Shown piece after piece: positions 37,561-51,130 of a DNA stretch of 64,000 nt. The position numbers and the translations under genes were made by a program. Source of the DNA: Monoplex corrugatus (taxonomy: Eukaryota; Mollusca; Gastropoda; Littorinimorpha; Ranellidae); NCBI GenBank assembly GCA_030674185.1, contig CM060312.1:948492-1012491 (forward strand), given 5' to 3'. Every line of letters starts with the position of its first letter. The stretch's first letter is position 1. Under the pieces are notes generated by a model, which was not told where the DNA came from, made no database searches, and saw nothing but the letters and a program-made list of their open reading frames with translations.

Positions 37561-40500
37561 CATCACAAATCAAACATCACACATATCACATCAACACACG
37601 GCATTTATATCATATCAAGACAGGGCATGTCATATCACATCAACACAGGAATTTCATATTATCACCTGTTCATCACCACAGGACTTTTTTATCACATGTC
37701 ACATCAACACAGGACATTTTTTATCACATGTCACGTCAACACGGGAATTTCATATCACATGTCACATCACGACAGGACATTTTTTATCACATGTCACATC
37801 AACACAGGACATTTTTTATCACATGTCACATCACCACAGGACATTTCATGTCACATGTCACATAACACAGGACATTATCACATTACTAACCAGATTTCAT
37901 ATCACTTCATAACACAGGACATTTCATAATCACATCATCACATCAACACAGGACATTTCATATCACATGTCACATAAACACAGACATTTCATATCACTAT
38001 CACAAACACACGGAATTTCATATCACATGTCACATAAACACAGGACATTTCATATATCACATACACATCATCACTAGGACATTAATCACATATCACATAA
38101 AACACAGACATTTCATATCACATTCACATAAACACAGGACATTTCATATCCAATCACTTCAACCAAGGCATTTCATATCACATGTCACATAACACAGGAC
38201 ATTTCATATCACATGTCACATAACACAGGACATTTCATATCACATATCACATCAACACAGGACATTTCATTCATTCACATCAACACAGGACATTTCATAT
38301 CACATATCACATAAACACAGGACATTTCATATCACTGTCACATCAAACACAGGACATTTCATATCACGTCACATATAACACAGGACATTTCATATCACAT
38401 GTCACATCAACACGGACATTTCATATCACATGTCACATATAACACAGGACATTTCATATCACATGTCACATAAACACAGGACATTTATAGTCACATGTCA
38501 ATCAATCACAGGAATTTCATATCACATGTCACATAACACAGGACATTTCATATCACATGTCACATAAACACAGGACATTTCTATATCACTGTCACATAAA
38601 CACGGACATTTTCATATCACATGTCACATAACACAGGACATTTCATATCACATGTCACATAAACACAGGACATTTTCATATCACATGTCACATAACACAG
38701 GACATTTCATATCACATATCACATAAACACAGGACATTTCATATCACATATCACATCAAACAAGGACATTCATATCACATGTCACATAAACACAGGACAT
38801 TTCATATCACATTCACATAAACACAGGACATTTCATTCACATTCACATACACAGGACATGTCATATCACATGTCACATAACACAGGACATTTCATATCAC
38901 ATATCACATAACACAGGACATTTCATATCACATATCACATCAACACAGGACATTTCATATCACATGTCACATAAAACAGGACATTTCATATCACATCACA
39001 TAAACACAGGACATTTCATATCACATATCACATAACACAGGACATTTCATATCACAGTCACATAAAACAGGACATTTCATATCATATGTCACATAACACA
39101 GGACATTCATATCACATATCACATAACACAGGACATTTCATATTACTATCATTCAACACAAGCATTTCATATCACATGTCACATAACAGGACATTTCATA
39201 TCACAGTCACATAACACGGACTTTCATATCACATTCACATCAACAAGGACATTTCATATCACATGTCACATAACACAGGACATTTCATATCACTGTCACA
39301 TAACACAGGACATTCATATCACATGTCACATAAACAGGACATTTCATATCACTGTCACATCAAAACAGGACATTTCATATCACATCAAAATACGGGATGT
39401 CATATCACATGTCACATAAACACAGGACATTTCATATCACTGTCACATAAACACGGACATTTATATCACATGTCACATAAACACAGGGATGTCATTATAC
39501 ACATGTCACATCAACACAGGACATTTCATATCACATGTCACATAACACGGACATTTCATATCACATATCACATCAAACACAGGACATTTCATATCACATG
39601 TCACATAAACACAGGACATTTCATATCACATCACATAAACAGGACATTTCATATCACATATCACATAAACACAGGACATTTCATATCACATCACATCAAC
39701 ACAGGACATTTCATATCACATGTCACATCAAACACAGGACATTTCATATCACATGTCACATCAACACAGGACATTTCATATCACATGTCACATAAACACA
39801 GGACATTTCATATCACATGTCACATCAATCACAGGACATTTCATATCACATGTCACATAACACAGGACATTTCATATCACATGTCACATAACACAGGACA
39901 TTTCATATCACGTGTCACATAAACACAGGACATTTCATATCACATGTCACATCAACACAGGACATTTCATATCACATTCACATCAACACAGGACATTCAT
40001 TCATCATGATCAATCATGTCACATAAACACAGGACATTTCATATCACATGTCACATAAACACAGGACATTTCATATCACATGTCACATAACACGGGACAT
40101 TTCATATCACATGTCACATAACACAGGACATTTCATATCACATAGTCACATAACACAGGACATTTCATATCACATATCACATAAACACAGGACATTTCAT
40201 ATCACATGTCACATAAACTACAGGACATTTCATATCACATGTCACATAACAAGGACATTTCATATCACATGTCACATAACACAGGACATTTCATATCACA
40301 TGTCACATAAACACAGGACATTTCATATCACATATCACATCAACACGGACATTTCATATCACATTCACATAAACACAGGCATTTCATATCACATGTCACA
40401 TCAACACAGGACATTCATATCACATAGTCACATCAACACAGGACATTTCATATCACATATCAATCAACACAGGACATTCATATCACATGTCACATCAACA

Positions 40501-41215
40501 CAGGGAATTCAATCTAATTCATATCAATGTCACATCACCACAGGACATCTCATACACATGTCACATCACACACAGACATTTCATATCACATGTCACATCA
40601 ACACAGGACATTTCATATCACATGTCACATAATACAGAACATGATATATCACATGTCACATCAATACAGGACATGTCATATCACATGTCACATAAATACA
40701 GGACATGTCATATCACATGTCACATAAATACAGGACATGTCATATCACATGTCACATCAACACAGGACTTTTATATCACATGTCACTTAAACACAGGACA
40801 TTTCATATAACAATCACATCAACACAGGATGTTTCATATCACATCAACACAGGACATTTCATATTACATATCACATCAACACAGGACATTTCATATCACA
40901 TATCACATCAACACAGGATGTTTCATATCACATCAACACAGGACATTTCATATCACATATCACATTAACACAGGATGTTTCATATCACATCAACACGGGG
41001 ATGTCATATCACATGTCACAATAACACAGGACATTTCATATCACATGTCACATCACCACAGGACATTTCATATCACATGTCACATCAACACAGGACATTT
41101 CATATCACATGTCACATCAACACAGGACATTTCATATCACATGTCACATAAACACAGGACATTTCATATCACATATCACATCAACACAGGATGTTTCATA
41201 TCACATGTCACATCA
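37561..41215. repeat. 32-bp minisatellite array, about 110 units
   Basis: Units of 32 bp with ACACAGGACATTTCATATCA and CATGTCACAT cores. They start among CACATATCATACACATCAC sequences next to the exon D acceptor copy and appear to have grown from them. 38000-40400 is riddled with single-base losses, while 37560-37900 and 40800-41200 are cleaner. 41216-41440 is semi-unique and shows no gene. Confidence 0.96.
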
Positions 41216-41440
41216 ACACGAATTTCTATTATAGGCTACCACATCGTAGACAATTTCGACACACATCTTCTCTCACATCATTCCAATACTACAGGAAAAA
41301 GGGAGGTAACTCAGTACTAAGGTCAGCAGACTGCGTGATGACTCAGCACTGAGCAGTGTGGAGTGGCATGTAACTCACTGCTAACTTAGAAGGTAACTGA
41401 GCACCGACCTTGAGATGGAGGGGGCTAACTCAGTACTGAG

Positions 41441-42031
41441 CTCAGTGTAGGACAAGGAGAAGAACTGCTAAGCACCAAACTCAACAAAGGACTAAGAGAA
41501 TACTTGCTGAGCACAGAGCACAGAGCACTGAGCTCAGTGAGGAGATAGCAAAGACTTGTTGAACACAAACAGATTTGAGGAGAGAAGGAAGACTCCTGAG
41601 CACTAAGCACTGACCTCAGTGGAGGACAGAGGGAAGACTTGCTGAGCACTGAGCACTGACCTCAGTGGAGGACAGAGGCAATACTAGCTGAGCACTGAGC
41701 ACTGACCTCAGTGGAGGACAGAGGGAAGACTTGCTGAGCACTAAGCACTGACCTCAGTGGAGGACAGAGTAAAAACTTCCTGAGCACTGAGCACTGACCT
41801 CAGTGGAGGACAGAGGAAAGACTTGCTGAGCACTGAGCACTGACCTCAGTGGAGGACAGAGGAAAGACTTGCTGAGTACTAAGCATTGACCTCAGTGGAG
41901 GACAGAGGAAAGACTGGCTGAGCACTAAGCACTGACCTCAGTGGAGGACAGAGTAAAAACTTGCTGAGCACTACTAAGCACTGACCTAAGTGGAGGACAA
42001 AGGAAAGACTTGCTGAGCACTAAGTACTGAC
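41441..42031 (-). repeat. 46-bp array made of exon C's 3' end plus splice donor, about 13 units
   Basis: Read on the minus strand each unit holds GCTCAGCAAGTCTTTCCTCT, then GTCCTCCACTGAG and GTCAGTGCTTAGT. The first 33 bases are the last 33 coding bases of exon C and still encode AQQVFPLSSTE in many units; the rest is the intron start with the GTCAGT donor. The array directly adjoins the real donor of exon C at 42031/42032. Reading through the real donor meets a stop after VST. Confidence 0.93.
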
Positions 42032-42229
42032 CTCAGTGGAGGAGAGAGGAAATACTTGCTGAGCACGGACCCCAGGCCACACCCTGGCTAGTCTGCTCAG
42101 AGTCTCGTGCAGCACGTGCTTTTGTTCATGTGGCGCCACCTGGTCCCACCAGTTACAGACGAAGAGGGCAGTGGAGGGGTCAAAGGCCTGGTCACTGCGT
42201 TCTACTGCTTGACGGAGTAACTGACCCAA
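42032..42229 (-). CDS. Exon C of dynamin-like GTPase gene: G4 motif
   Basis: 198 nt (66 codons, phase 0 at both ends) between an acceptor GTTGTACAG and the donor GAG-GTCAGT. The peptide begins LGQLLRQAVERSDQAFDPST, then ALFVCNWWDQVAPHEQ: the N-x-W-D string after a hydrophobic strand is the G4 guanine-specificity motif in the form seen in dynamin-like proteins. It ends VWPGVRAQQ then VFPLSSTE, a strand plus S-S-T-E like the G5 region. It joins exon B as KDR-LGQLL and exon D as SSTE-AVERG. An alternative earlier donor (CAGCAA-GTATTT at 42056) also exists but would drop VFPLSSTE. The intron after it begins at once with the 46-bp junction array. Confidence 0.85.
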
Positions 42230-42234
42230 CTGTA

Positions 42235-42545
42235 CAACACATCACCACTATTACCATCACCATCATCATCATCATCATTACCACCACCACTCCAACATCA
42301 TCATCATTATCATCGTCACCATCACATCATCATCATCATTATTACCATCGTCATCACCACCACCATTATCATCGTCATCATCATCATCATCACCACCACC
42401 ACCACCACCATCACCACCACCACCATCATTATCATCACCATCATCATCTTCATTATTATCGTCACCACCATCATCATCATCACAATCACCATCATCGTTA
42501 TTATTATCGGCACCATCATCATCATCACCCGCACTATTATCACAT
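42235..42545. repeat. (ATC)n/(CAC)n trinucleotide tract
   Basis: Interrupted ATC and CAC repeats in the intron directly upstream of exon C's acceptor. The histidine-rich and methionine-rich frames are artefacts. Confidence 0.95.
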
Positions 42546-43189
42546 CATCCCTTTCGTCTTTTTTATATTTTTTTTCACATCGCTTACAGTTTGCCCAGCA
42601 TCTTCTTCATTCAACTTCAATTTGTCTTTCTCCTTTCTTTCATGTTCTTGATCTCTGATACAGCAATAGGTCAGACACTTTCTATTCCACACTGCATGAG
42701 TCTGCACAGAGCTATTTTTGAAACAGTACCAATGTTTATCAGACTGATGATAGCTCTAGTTTTTCCTTTCATGGTGGATATTGGGTCACTTCCTCTAACT
42801 AATTCCTTTATGATAAAGACCGTCAATAGTATTTCGACCAAGATTTTGTTCACGAAGGCATGACTGCAAGAGCCTGAGGATCTCGGATCTTCCACGTCGT
42901 GGATCATTTGATATATTGACTTTACCTGCATCGTGTGGAACGTTCATTTTCCTTCATACCAAATTGTCCGTGACAAACAAATCCATATGATTTATCTTTT
43001 TCGGTGGATTTTCCGGGTTTTCCAAAGTCCTGAAACATCCCTTTAACTGTTATATTTTTTGTTTGGACTGTGTTGGGAGAAGACCAAGCAGGAAGTGCAT
43101 AGCTTCCATGTGGGAATCATTTGTAGTTCCAAGAATTACTCTTATTGTTTCATTCTGTATTCTGTCTAGTATAAAAAAAGTATGTACCT
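42546..43189 (-). mobile_element. Decayed LINE fragment (family C), 3' part
   Basis: The minus strand at 43060-43190 reads LDRIQNETIRVILGTTNDSH then MEAMHFLLGLLPTQ, a segment found after the RT domain of Jockey/RTE-group LINEs (strand order: base-pairing helix, then VILGTT). Downstream on the same strand (42640-42960) are DPRRGRSEILRLLQSC and SDPISTMKGKTRAIISL remnants with frame breaks. The fragment is interrupted on its 5' side by a 21-bp array, beyond which the RT part resumes. Confidence 0.6.
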
Positions 43190-43558
43190 GTGAACTGTCC
43201 TTACCGTACCTGTGGACTGTCCTTCCCGTACCTGTGGACTGTCCTTACCGTACCTGTGAACTGTCCTTACCGTACCTGTGGACTGTCCTTACCGTACCTG
43301 TGGACTGTCCTTACCGTACCTGTGAACTGTCCTTACCGTACCTGTGAACTGTCCTTACCGTACCTGTGGACTGTCCTTACCGTACCTGTGGACTGTCCTT
43401 ACCGTACCTGTGAACTGTCCTTACCATACCTGTGGACTGTCCTTACCGTACCTGTGAACTGTCCTTACCGTACCTGTGGACTGTCCTTACCGTACCTGTG
43501 AACTGTCCTTACCGTACCTGTGAACTGTCCTTACCGTACCTGTGAACTGTCCTTACCA
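43190..43558. repeat. 21-bp minisatellite inside the LINE C remnant, about 17 units
   Basis: Units alternate between GTGAACTGTCCTTACCGTAC and its GTGGACT variant. On the minus strand they contain GGTAAGGACAG and CACAGGTACG. The array separates two parts of one LINE open frame, so it expanded within the retrotransposon copy. Confidence 0.95.
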
Positions 43559-43760
43559 GCCGCTTTGTTGTCAAGAGTGTAGAACAGCATCCATGCCTTG
43601 GCTGGATTGAACGACACGCAGTTTCTTTGCACCATTGACCTGCATTTTTCAACTGTTCTTGGGTTGCTTTCTGTCTTGTGCATACTCACCTGTCTTGTAG
43701 ATAAGCTCATTATCGGTGAAGGTGTGCCTACGGGCTGGTCCTTTGTTATTTAGATTAACA
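43559..43760 (-). mobile_element. Decayed LINE fragment (family C), RT part
   Basis: The minus strand reads TVEKCRSMVQRNCVSFNPAK then AWMLFYTLDNKAAG, matching the post-palm region of LINE reverse transcriptases (W-x-x-x-N-x-x-x-NPxKT pattern). It is broken on both sides. Confidence 0.6.
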
Positions 43761-43812
43761 AGTCGTTTTGTGTAGATATCATAAAGGACTGGAGAGAGTA
43801 GTGATCTTGGAA

Positions 43813-43857
43813 GACGCCATCAGTGTTACCGATGTTGATGGCATGAATAAAGCCATT

Positions 43858-43903
<46 letters not shown>

Positions 43904-43905
43904 CC

Positions 43906-43936
<31 letters not shown>

Positions 43937-43995
43937 CCACCATCATCATCATCATCATCATCATCACCATCATCATCATCACCACCTTCATCACT
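43813..43995 (-). pseudogene. Degenerate copy of exon B's 3' end plus (ATC)n
   Basis: On the minus strand 43813-43854 reads GFIHAINIGNTDGV, parallel to GFIYVINISNAGGI of exon B; no usable donor remains. It is followed upstream on the minus strand by (GAT)n (43856-43995) instead of the rest of the exon. Confidence 0.75.
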
Positions 43996-44008
43996 ACCAT
44001 TGTCAACA

Positions 44009-44216
44009 ACTCACCTTATCTTTGTAGATGTCTCCAGTATTGGTGACACATATAAAGCCATCGTCATCATCATCATCATTATCATCATCATCATCACCAC
44101 CACCACCTCACCACCACCACTACCACCACAACCATCATCATCATTGTCCCATCATCAACACACTCATCACAATCACGATCACAATCACCATCACCACCAC
44201 CATCACCATCACCATC
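44009..44216 (-). pseudogene. Second partial copy of exon B's 3' end with splice donor, plus (ATC)n
   Basis: On the minus strand 44015-44060 reads GFICVTNTGDIYKDK, then GTGAGT at 44014-44009, a donor closer to consensus than that of exon B itself (AGA-GTGAGC). The 5' part of the exon is replaced by (GAT)n and GGTGGT repeats (44061-44216). No acceptor precedes it. Confidence 0.8.
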
Positions 44217-44226
44217 AGCAGCTCAC

Positions 44227-44367
44227 TCTGTCTTTGTGGATGCCTCCAGCATTACTGATGTTGATGACGTAGATAAAGCCAAAAGCACGTGACATGTACT
44301 CTTCCAGTTGTCGCGACACCTTGCGGCTCTCCCCCACCCCTGGACTGTCCACCATCACCACCCCTTC
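44227..44367 (-). CDS. Exon B of dynamin-like GTPase gene: G3 motif
   Basis: 141 nt (47 codons, phase 0 at both ends) between an acceptor GGTGTTTTCCAG and the donor AGA-GTGAGC. The peptide is EGVVMVDSPGVGESRKVSRQ, then LEEYMSRAFGFIYVINIS, then NAGGIHKDR. Hydrophobic strand VVMV followed by DSPG is the Walker B/G3 element of dynamin-family GTPases, and FGFIYVIN is the next core strand. It joins exon A as PLPILG-EGVVMV and exon C as KDR-LGQLL. Two partial copies of its 3' end lie just downstream in the intron, at 43813-43854 and 44009-44060, each next to a (GAT)n tract. Confidence 0.87.
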
Positions 44368-44399
44368 CTGGAAAACACCACGCACACTTGATGATACCA

Positions 44400-45616
44400 T
44401 TCAACACTTTACAACACCACTATACGTTTTACAACACCACTGTACACTTTACAACACCAATGTACACTTTACAACACCAGTGTACATTTTACAACACCAC
44501 TGTACACTTTACAGCACCAGTGTACACTTTACAACACCGCTTACACTTTACAATACCAGTGTACATTTTACAACACCACTGTACACCTTACAACACCACT
44601 GCACACTTTACAACACCACTGTACATTTTACAACACCACTGTACACTTTACAAAACAATGTACACTTTACAACACAATGTACACTTCACAACATCACTGT
44701 ACATTTTACAACACCACTGTACACATTACAACACCACTGTACATTTTACAACACCATTGCACACTTTACAACACCACTGTACATTTTACAACACCACTGT
44801 ACACGTTACAACACAATGTACACTTTACAACACCAATGTACACTTTACAACACCAATGTACACTTTACAACACCAATGTACACTTTACAACGCCAATGTA
44901 CACTTTACAATACCAATGTACACTTCACAACACCAATGTACACTTTACAACACCAATGTACACTTTACAACACCAATGTACACTTTACAACACCAATGCA
45001 CACTAACAACACCAATGTACACTTTACAACACCAATGTACACTTTACAACGCCAATGTACACTTTACAACACCAATGTACACTTCACAACACCAATGTAC
45101 ACTTTACAACACCAATGTACACTTTACAACACCAATGTACACTTTACAACACCAATGCACACTAACAACACCAATGTACACTTTACAACACCAATGTACA
45201 CTTTACAACACCAATGTACACTTTACAACACCAATGTACACTTTACAACGCCAATGTACACTTTACAACACCAATGTACACTTCACAACACCAATGTACA
45301 CTTTACAACACCAATGTACACTTTACAACACCAATGTACACTTTACAACACCAATGCACACTAACAACACCACTGTATACTTTACTGTACACTTTACAAC
45401 ACCACTGTACACTTTACAACACCACTGTACACTTTACAACACAACTGTACACTTTACTGTACACTTTACACCACTGTACACTTTACTGTACACTTTACAA
45501 CACCACTGTACACTTTACAACACAACTGTACACTTTACTGTAAACTTTACAACACCACTGTACACTTTACTGTACACTTTACAACAACTGTACACTTTAA
45601 AACACCACCGCACACT
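44400..45616. repeat. 20-bp minisatellite array (left part)
   Basis: Units of 20 bp, CAATGTACACTTTACAACAC, in a very long homogeneous run in the intron upstream of exon B. After 45360 a composite unit with TTTACTGTACACTTTACAAC appears. Long open frames of VHFTTPMYTLQHQCTLYNTN type reflect the 20-bp period (three units equal twenty codons). Confidence 0.97.
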
Positions 45617-46356
45617 TTAACTTTTTCACATCGTAACGCTAGTCCGCTAGCGTTCTCGCAGAGAACCGCAGGCGACGGAACACTAGGGGTATAGCGTTCA
45701 GCAAGCTCGCCGCTGACAACATAACGCTAGGATTCTAGCGTCTTGCGTTAGAAAATTCCTACGTGAAGCCAGTTACGGTCTAAGGGTAACAACCTCTATT
45801 ATAGTATCAAGTAACCATTTCTAAATACTGTGAGTGTGATTTCCCGAGTAAAAAGTCTATTTCAAGAATTTTTCGGGCGCGAGAACGTCACCCGAACCGT
45901 GTGCTTCACTGAAACAAAGGCAAAATGGAGCGCCCTGCAAATGCGCGATGTCGCTGTTCACTCAAGATTGTGGAATTTTTGTGTGTGTGTGTGTACTTTT
46001 CTGAGCTTCTGATCAGATGATACAAGTCATGGAGAATTGGTGTTTCTTTTTTCTGTTTGTTTACATTTGCTGAATGGATAAAATGCTTGTCTGAAATGCT
46101 CCTCAAACATGGTATTTCATTGCACAAATAACCTCAAAGCATGTCTGAACAAACCTTATATTGTAGATATCTTAAAAGAGGATTAAATTACCTTTCTAAC
46201 CATACCCTACATGTTGATGTTAGTCATTTGGAGCGCTTGTGAAAAATAATTCAAAGTGGCCTAAACATGCACGTTTCCAGGGAAAGTAGTCAGTGGCAGC
46301 TGGCACGTCTGCAGGGAAGTAGGTCAAATAGCCAGCTGACGATACCAAAGTGTTAA
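45617..46356. mobile_element. Single-copy insert in the 20-bp array, TTAA at both ends
   Basis: A non-repeat block of 732 bp (45621-46352) lies between TTAA copies at 45617-45620 and 46353-46356. Its left end has several hairpin-forming AACGCTAG/CTAGCGTT motifs (45634-45745). The ends share only a weak inverted similarity (ATCGT core). TTAA borders suggest a piggyBac-like non-autonomous element, but the array itself is T/A rich, so the borders could be chance. No transposase or other gene is recognised inside. Confidence 0.35.
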
Positions 46357-49300
46357 AACACCATTGTACACTTAACAACGCCAATGTACACTTTACAACA
46401 CCACTGCGCACTTTACTGTACACTTTACAACACCAATGTGCACTTTACTGTACACTTTACAACACCAATGTACACTTTACTGTACACGTAACAACACCAA
46501 TGTACACTTTACTGTACACTTTACAACACCAATGTACACTTTAATGTACACGTAACAACACCAATGTACACTTTATTGTACACTTTACAACACCAATGTA
46601 CACTTTACTGTACACGTAACACCAATGTACACTTTACTGTACACGTAACAACACCAATGTACACTTTACAACACCAATGTACACTTTACTGTACACGTAA
46701 CACCAATATACACTTTACTGTACACTTAACAACACCAATGTACACTTTACTGTACACGTAATAACACCAATGTACACTTTACAGTACTAATGTACACTTT
46801 ACTGTACACTTAACAACACCAATGTACACTTTACTGTACACTTAACAACACCAATGTACACTTTACTGTACACGTAACAACACCAATGTACATTTTACTG
46901 TACACGTAACAACACCAATGTACACTTTACTGTACACTTAACAACACCAATGTACACTTTACTGTACACTTAACAACACCAATGTACACTTTACTGTACA
47001 CTTAACAACACCAATGTACACTTTACAACACCAATGTACACTTTACTGTACACTTTACAACACCAATGTACACTTAACAACACCAATGTACACTTTACTG
47101 TACACGTAACAACACCAATGTACACTTTACTGTACACATTACAACACCAATGTACACTTTACAACACCAATGTACACTTTACTGTACACGTAACAACACC
47201 AATGTACACTTTACTGTACACGTAACAACACCAATGTACACTTTACTGTACACTTAACAACACCAATGTACACTTTACAACACCAATGTACACTTTACTG
47301 TACACTTTACAACACCAATGTACACTTAACAACACCAATGTACACTTTACTGTACACGTAACAACACCAATGTACACTTTACTGTACACGTAACAACACC
47401 AATGTGCACTTTAACTGTACACTTACAACACCAATGTACACTTTACTGTACACGTAACAACACCATGTACACTAACAACACCAATGTACACTTTACTGTA
47501 CACGTAACAACACCATGTACACTTACAACACCAATACACTTTAGTACACGTAACAACACCAATGTACACTTAACAACACCAATGTACACTTTACTCGAAC
47601 AACAATGTACACTTAACAACACCAATGTACACTTAATACAACACCAATGTACACTTAACACACAATGTACACTTTAAATGTACACTAACAACACCAATGT
47701 ACACTTAAAACACCATTACACTAATGTACACTTAACAACACCAATGTCACTTTACTGTACACTTACAACACAATGTCACTTTACTGTACACGTAACAACA
47801 CCAATGTACACTTTACTGTACACTACAACACCAATGTACACTTTACAACACAGTACACACTGTACACTTACTGTACACTAACAACACCAATGTACACTTT
47901 ACTGTACACTTTACAACACCAATGTCACTTTACTGTACACGTAACAACACCAATGTACACTTAACAACACCATGTCACTTTATGTACACTTTACAACACC
48001 AATGTACACTTAACAACACAATGTACACTTTACTGTACACTTTACAACACCAATGTACACTTAACATACACCAATGTACACTTTACTGTACACTAACAAC
48101 ACCAATGTACACTTTACTGTACACGTAACAACACCAATGTACACTAACAACACCAATGTACACTTTACTGTACACTAACAACACCAATGTACACTTTACT
48201 GATACAGTAACAACACCAATGTACAACTTAACAACACCAATGTACACTTTACTGTACACTAACAACACCAATGTACACTTAACGTAACACAATGTACATA
48301 ACAACACCATGTACACTTAACAACACCAATGTACACTTTAACACCAATGTCACTTATGTACACTAACAACACCAATGTACACTTATACCGCTACACTTCT
48401 ACACACCAATGTACACTTACGAAACACCAATGTACACTTACTGTACACGAACAACACCAATGCTACAACATTATACTGTACACGTAACAACACAATTGTA
48501 CACTTAAACAACACCAATGTACACTTAACTCTAAGTAAACAACCATGTACACGTATACAACACCAATGTACACTTAACAACACCATGTGCACTTTACTGA
48601 TACACTTTAACACCTATGTACAATTTTACGACACGTAACACACCAATGTACACTTACAACACAATGTACACTTTACTGTAACGTACAAACCAATGTACAC
48701 TTTGTACACGTACAACACAATTGTACACTTTTATGTACACGTTACAACACCATGATGTTACACTTTATTACACTGTACTACACCAATGATACATTTACTG
48801 TACACTAAACACATGTATCACTTTACTGTACACTTTACAACACCAATGTACACTTTAAACACCAATGTACCTTTACTGTCACTTACAACACCATGTACAC
48901 TTTACAACACCATGTACATTTACTGTACACTTTAAAAACACCAATGTAACATGTACTAACAAACCAATTGTACACTTTACAAACACCAATGTACACTTTA
49001 TTACTACATACACTAACACTCCATGTTACATTTGACCTGTACATTGTAACAAACACCAATGTACACTTAAAACAATGACTTACTGTACATTACAATACCA
49101 TGTACACTTACGCACGTACAACACATGTACATTACAACACAATGTACACTTACTGTACACTACAACACCATGTACACTTAAAACACCAATTGTACACACT
49201 TATACAACACCAATGTACACTTTACAACACCAATGTCACTTTTGTACGTACACACCATTCTTACAACACCAATGTCACTTTACTGTACACTTACAACACC

Positions 49301-51130
49301 AATGTACACTTTACTGTACACTTACAACACCCATGTACACTTTACTGTACACTTTACAACACCAATGTACACTTTAATGTACACTTACAACACCAATGTA
49401 CATTTATTGTACACTTTACAACACCAATGTACACTTTACTGTACACTAACACACAATGTACACTTTAACTGTACAACGTAACTAACACCAATGTACACTT
49501 TACAACACCAATGTACACTTTACTGTACACGTACACACCAATACACTTTACTTACGTAAAACATGTACACTTAACAACACCAATGTGAACTTTACTGTAC
49601 ACTTAAACACCAATGTACACTTTACGTACAGTATCCAATGTACACTTTACTGTACACTTACAACACCAATGTACACTTTAAACCTGTACACTTAACAAAC
49701 ACCAATGTACACTTTCACAATGTACACTGTAACAAACACCAATGTACATTTTTACACATGTACACTTAACAACACCAATGTACACTTTACTGTACACTAA
49801 CAACACCAATGTACACTTTCTGTACTGTACACTTACTTAACAACACCAATGTACACTTTACTGTACACGTAACAACACCAATGTACACTTAACAACACCA
49901 ATGTACACTTTACTGTACACGTAACAACACCAATGTACACTTTAACTAAACACCAATGTACACTTTACTGTACACGTAACAACACCAATGTACACTTTAC
50001 TGTACACAGTTACAACACCAATGTACACTTAACAACACCAATGTACACTTTACTGTACACGTAACAACACCAATGTACACTTTACTGTACACGTAACAAC
50101 ACCAATGTACACTTTACTGTACACTAACAACACCAATGTACACTTAACAACACCAATGTACACTTTACTGTACACTTTACAACACCAATGTACACTTAAC
50201 AACACCAATGTACACTTTACTGTACACGTAACATCACAACACACCAATGTACACTTTACTGTACACGTAACAACACCAATGTGCACTTTTAACCATGTAC
50301 ACTTAACAACACCAATGTACACTTTACTGTACACGTAACAACACCAATGTACACTTCGAACTACAACACCAATGTACACTTTACTGTACACGTAACAACA
50401 CCAATGTACACTTAACAACACCAATGTACACTTTACTGTACACGTAACAACACCAATGTACACTTAACAACACCAATGTACACTTTACTGTACACGTAAC
50501 AACACCAATGTACACTTAACAACACCAATGTACACTTTACTGTACACGTAACAACACCAATGTACACTTAACAACACCAATGTACACTTTACTGTACACG
50601 TAACAACACCAATGTACACTTATACAACAACACAATGTACACTTAACTGTACACTTAACAACACCAATGTACACTTTACTGTACACTTTACAACACCAAT
50701 GTACACTTTACTGTACACGTAACAACACCAATGTACACTTTACTGTACACTTAACAACACCAATGTACACTTTACAACACCAATGTACACTTTACTGTAC
50801 ACTTTACAACACCAATGTACACTTAACAACACCAATGTACACTTTACTGTACACTTTACAACACCAATGTACACTTTACTGTACACGTAACAACACCAAT
50901 GTACACTTAACAACACCAATGTGCACTTTACTGTACACTTTACAACACCAATGTACACTTAACAACACCAATGTACACTTTACTGTACACTTTACAACAC
51001 CAATGTACACTTAACAACACCAATGTACACTTTACTGTACACTTTACAACACCAATGTACACTTTACTGTACACGTAACAACACCAATGTACACTTAACA
51101 ACACCAATGTACACTTTACTGTACACTTAA
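46357..51130. repeat. Composite 20/32-bp minisatellite array
   Basis: Units combine CAATGTACACTTTACAACAC with CAATGTACACTTTACTGTAC and ACGTAACAAC. Quality is uneven: 46370-47400 and 49840-51130 are homogeneous, while 47400-49800 is full of one-base losses and partial units. Confidence 0.95.

Noticed and set aside
41220..41300. Acceptor-like CCTCCCTTTTTCCTGTAG on the minus strand as a missing exon between C and D
   Set aside because: The following frames hit stops quickly and no donor fits; exons C and D join well without it once the GAG-GTCAGT donor is used.
41441..42031. CRISPR-like array of direct repeats
   Set aside because: Units are contiguous without unique spacers, no cas genes, eukaryotic context; all arrays here are ordinary tandem repeats.
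44289..45620. 443-residue open frame (VHFTTPMYTLQHQ type)
   Set aside because: Product of the 20-bp array; frame remains open only because the unit lacks stops in that frame.
45830..46127. Short open frames in the TTAA-bordered insert
   Set aside because: No match to any transposase or host family that I can recognise; frames are short and on both strands.
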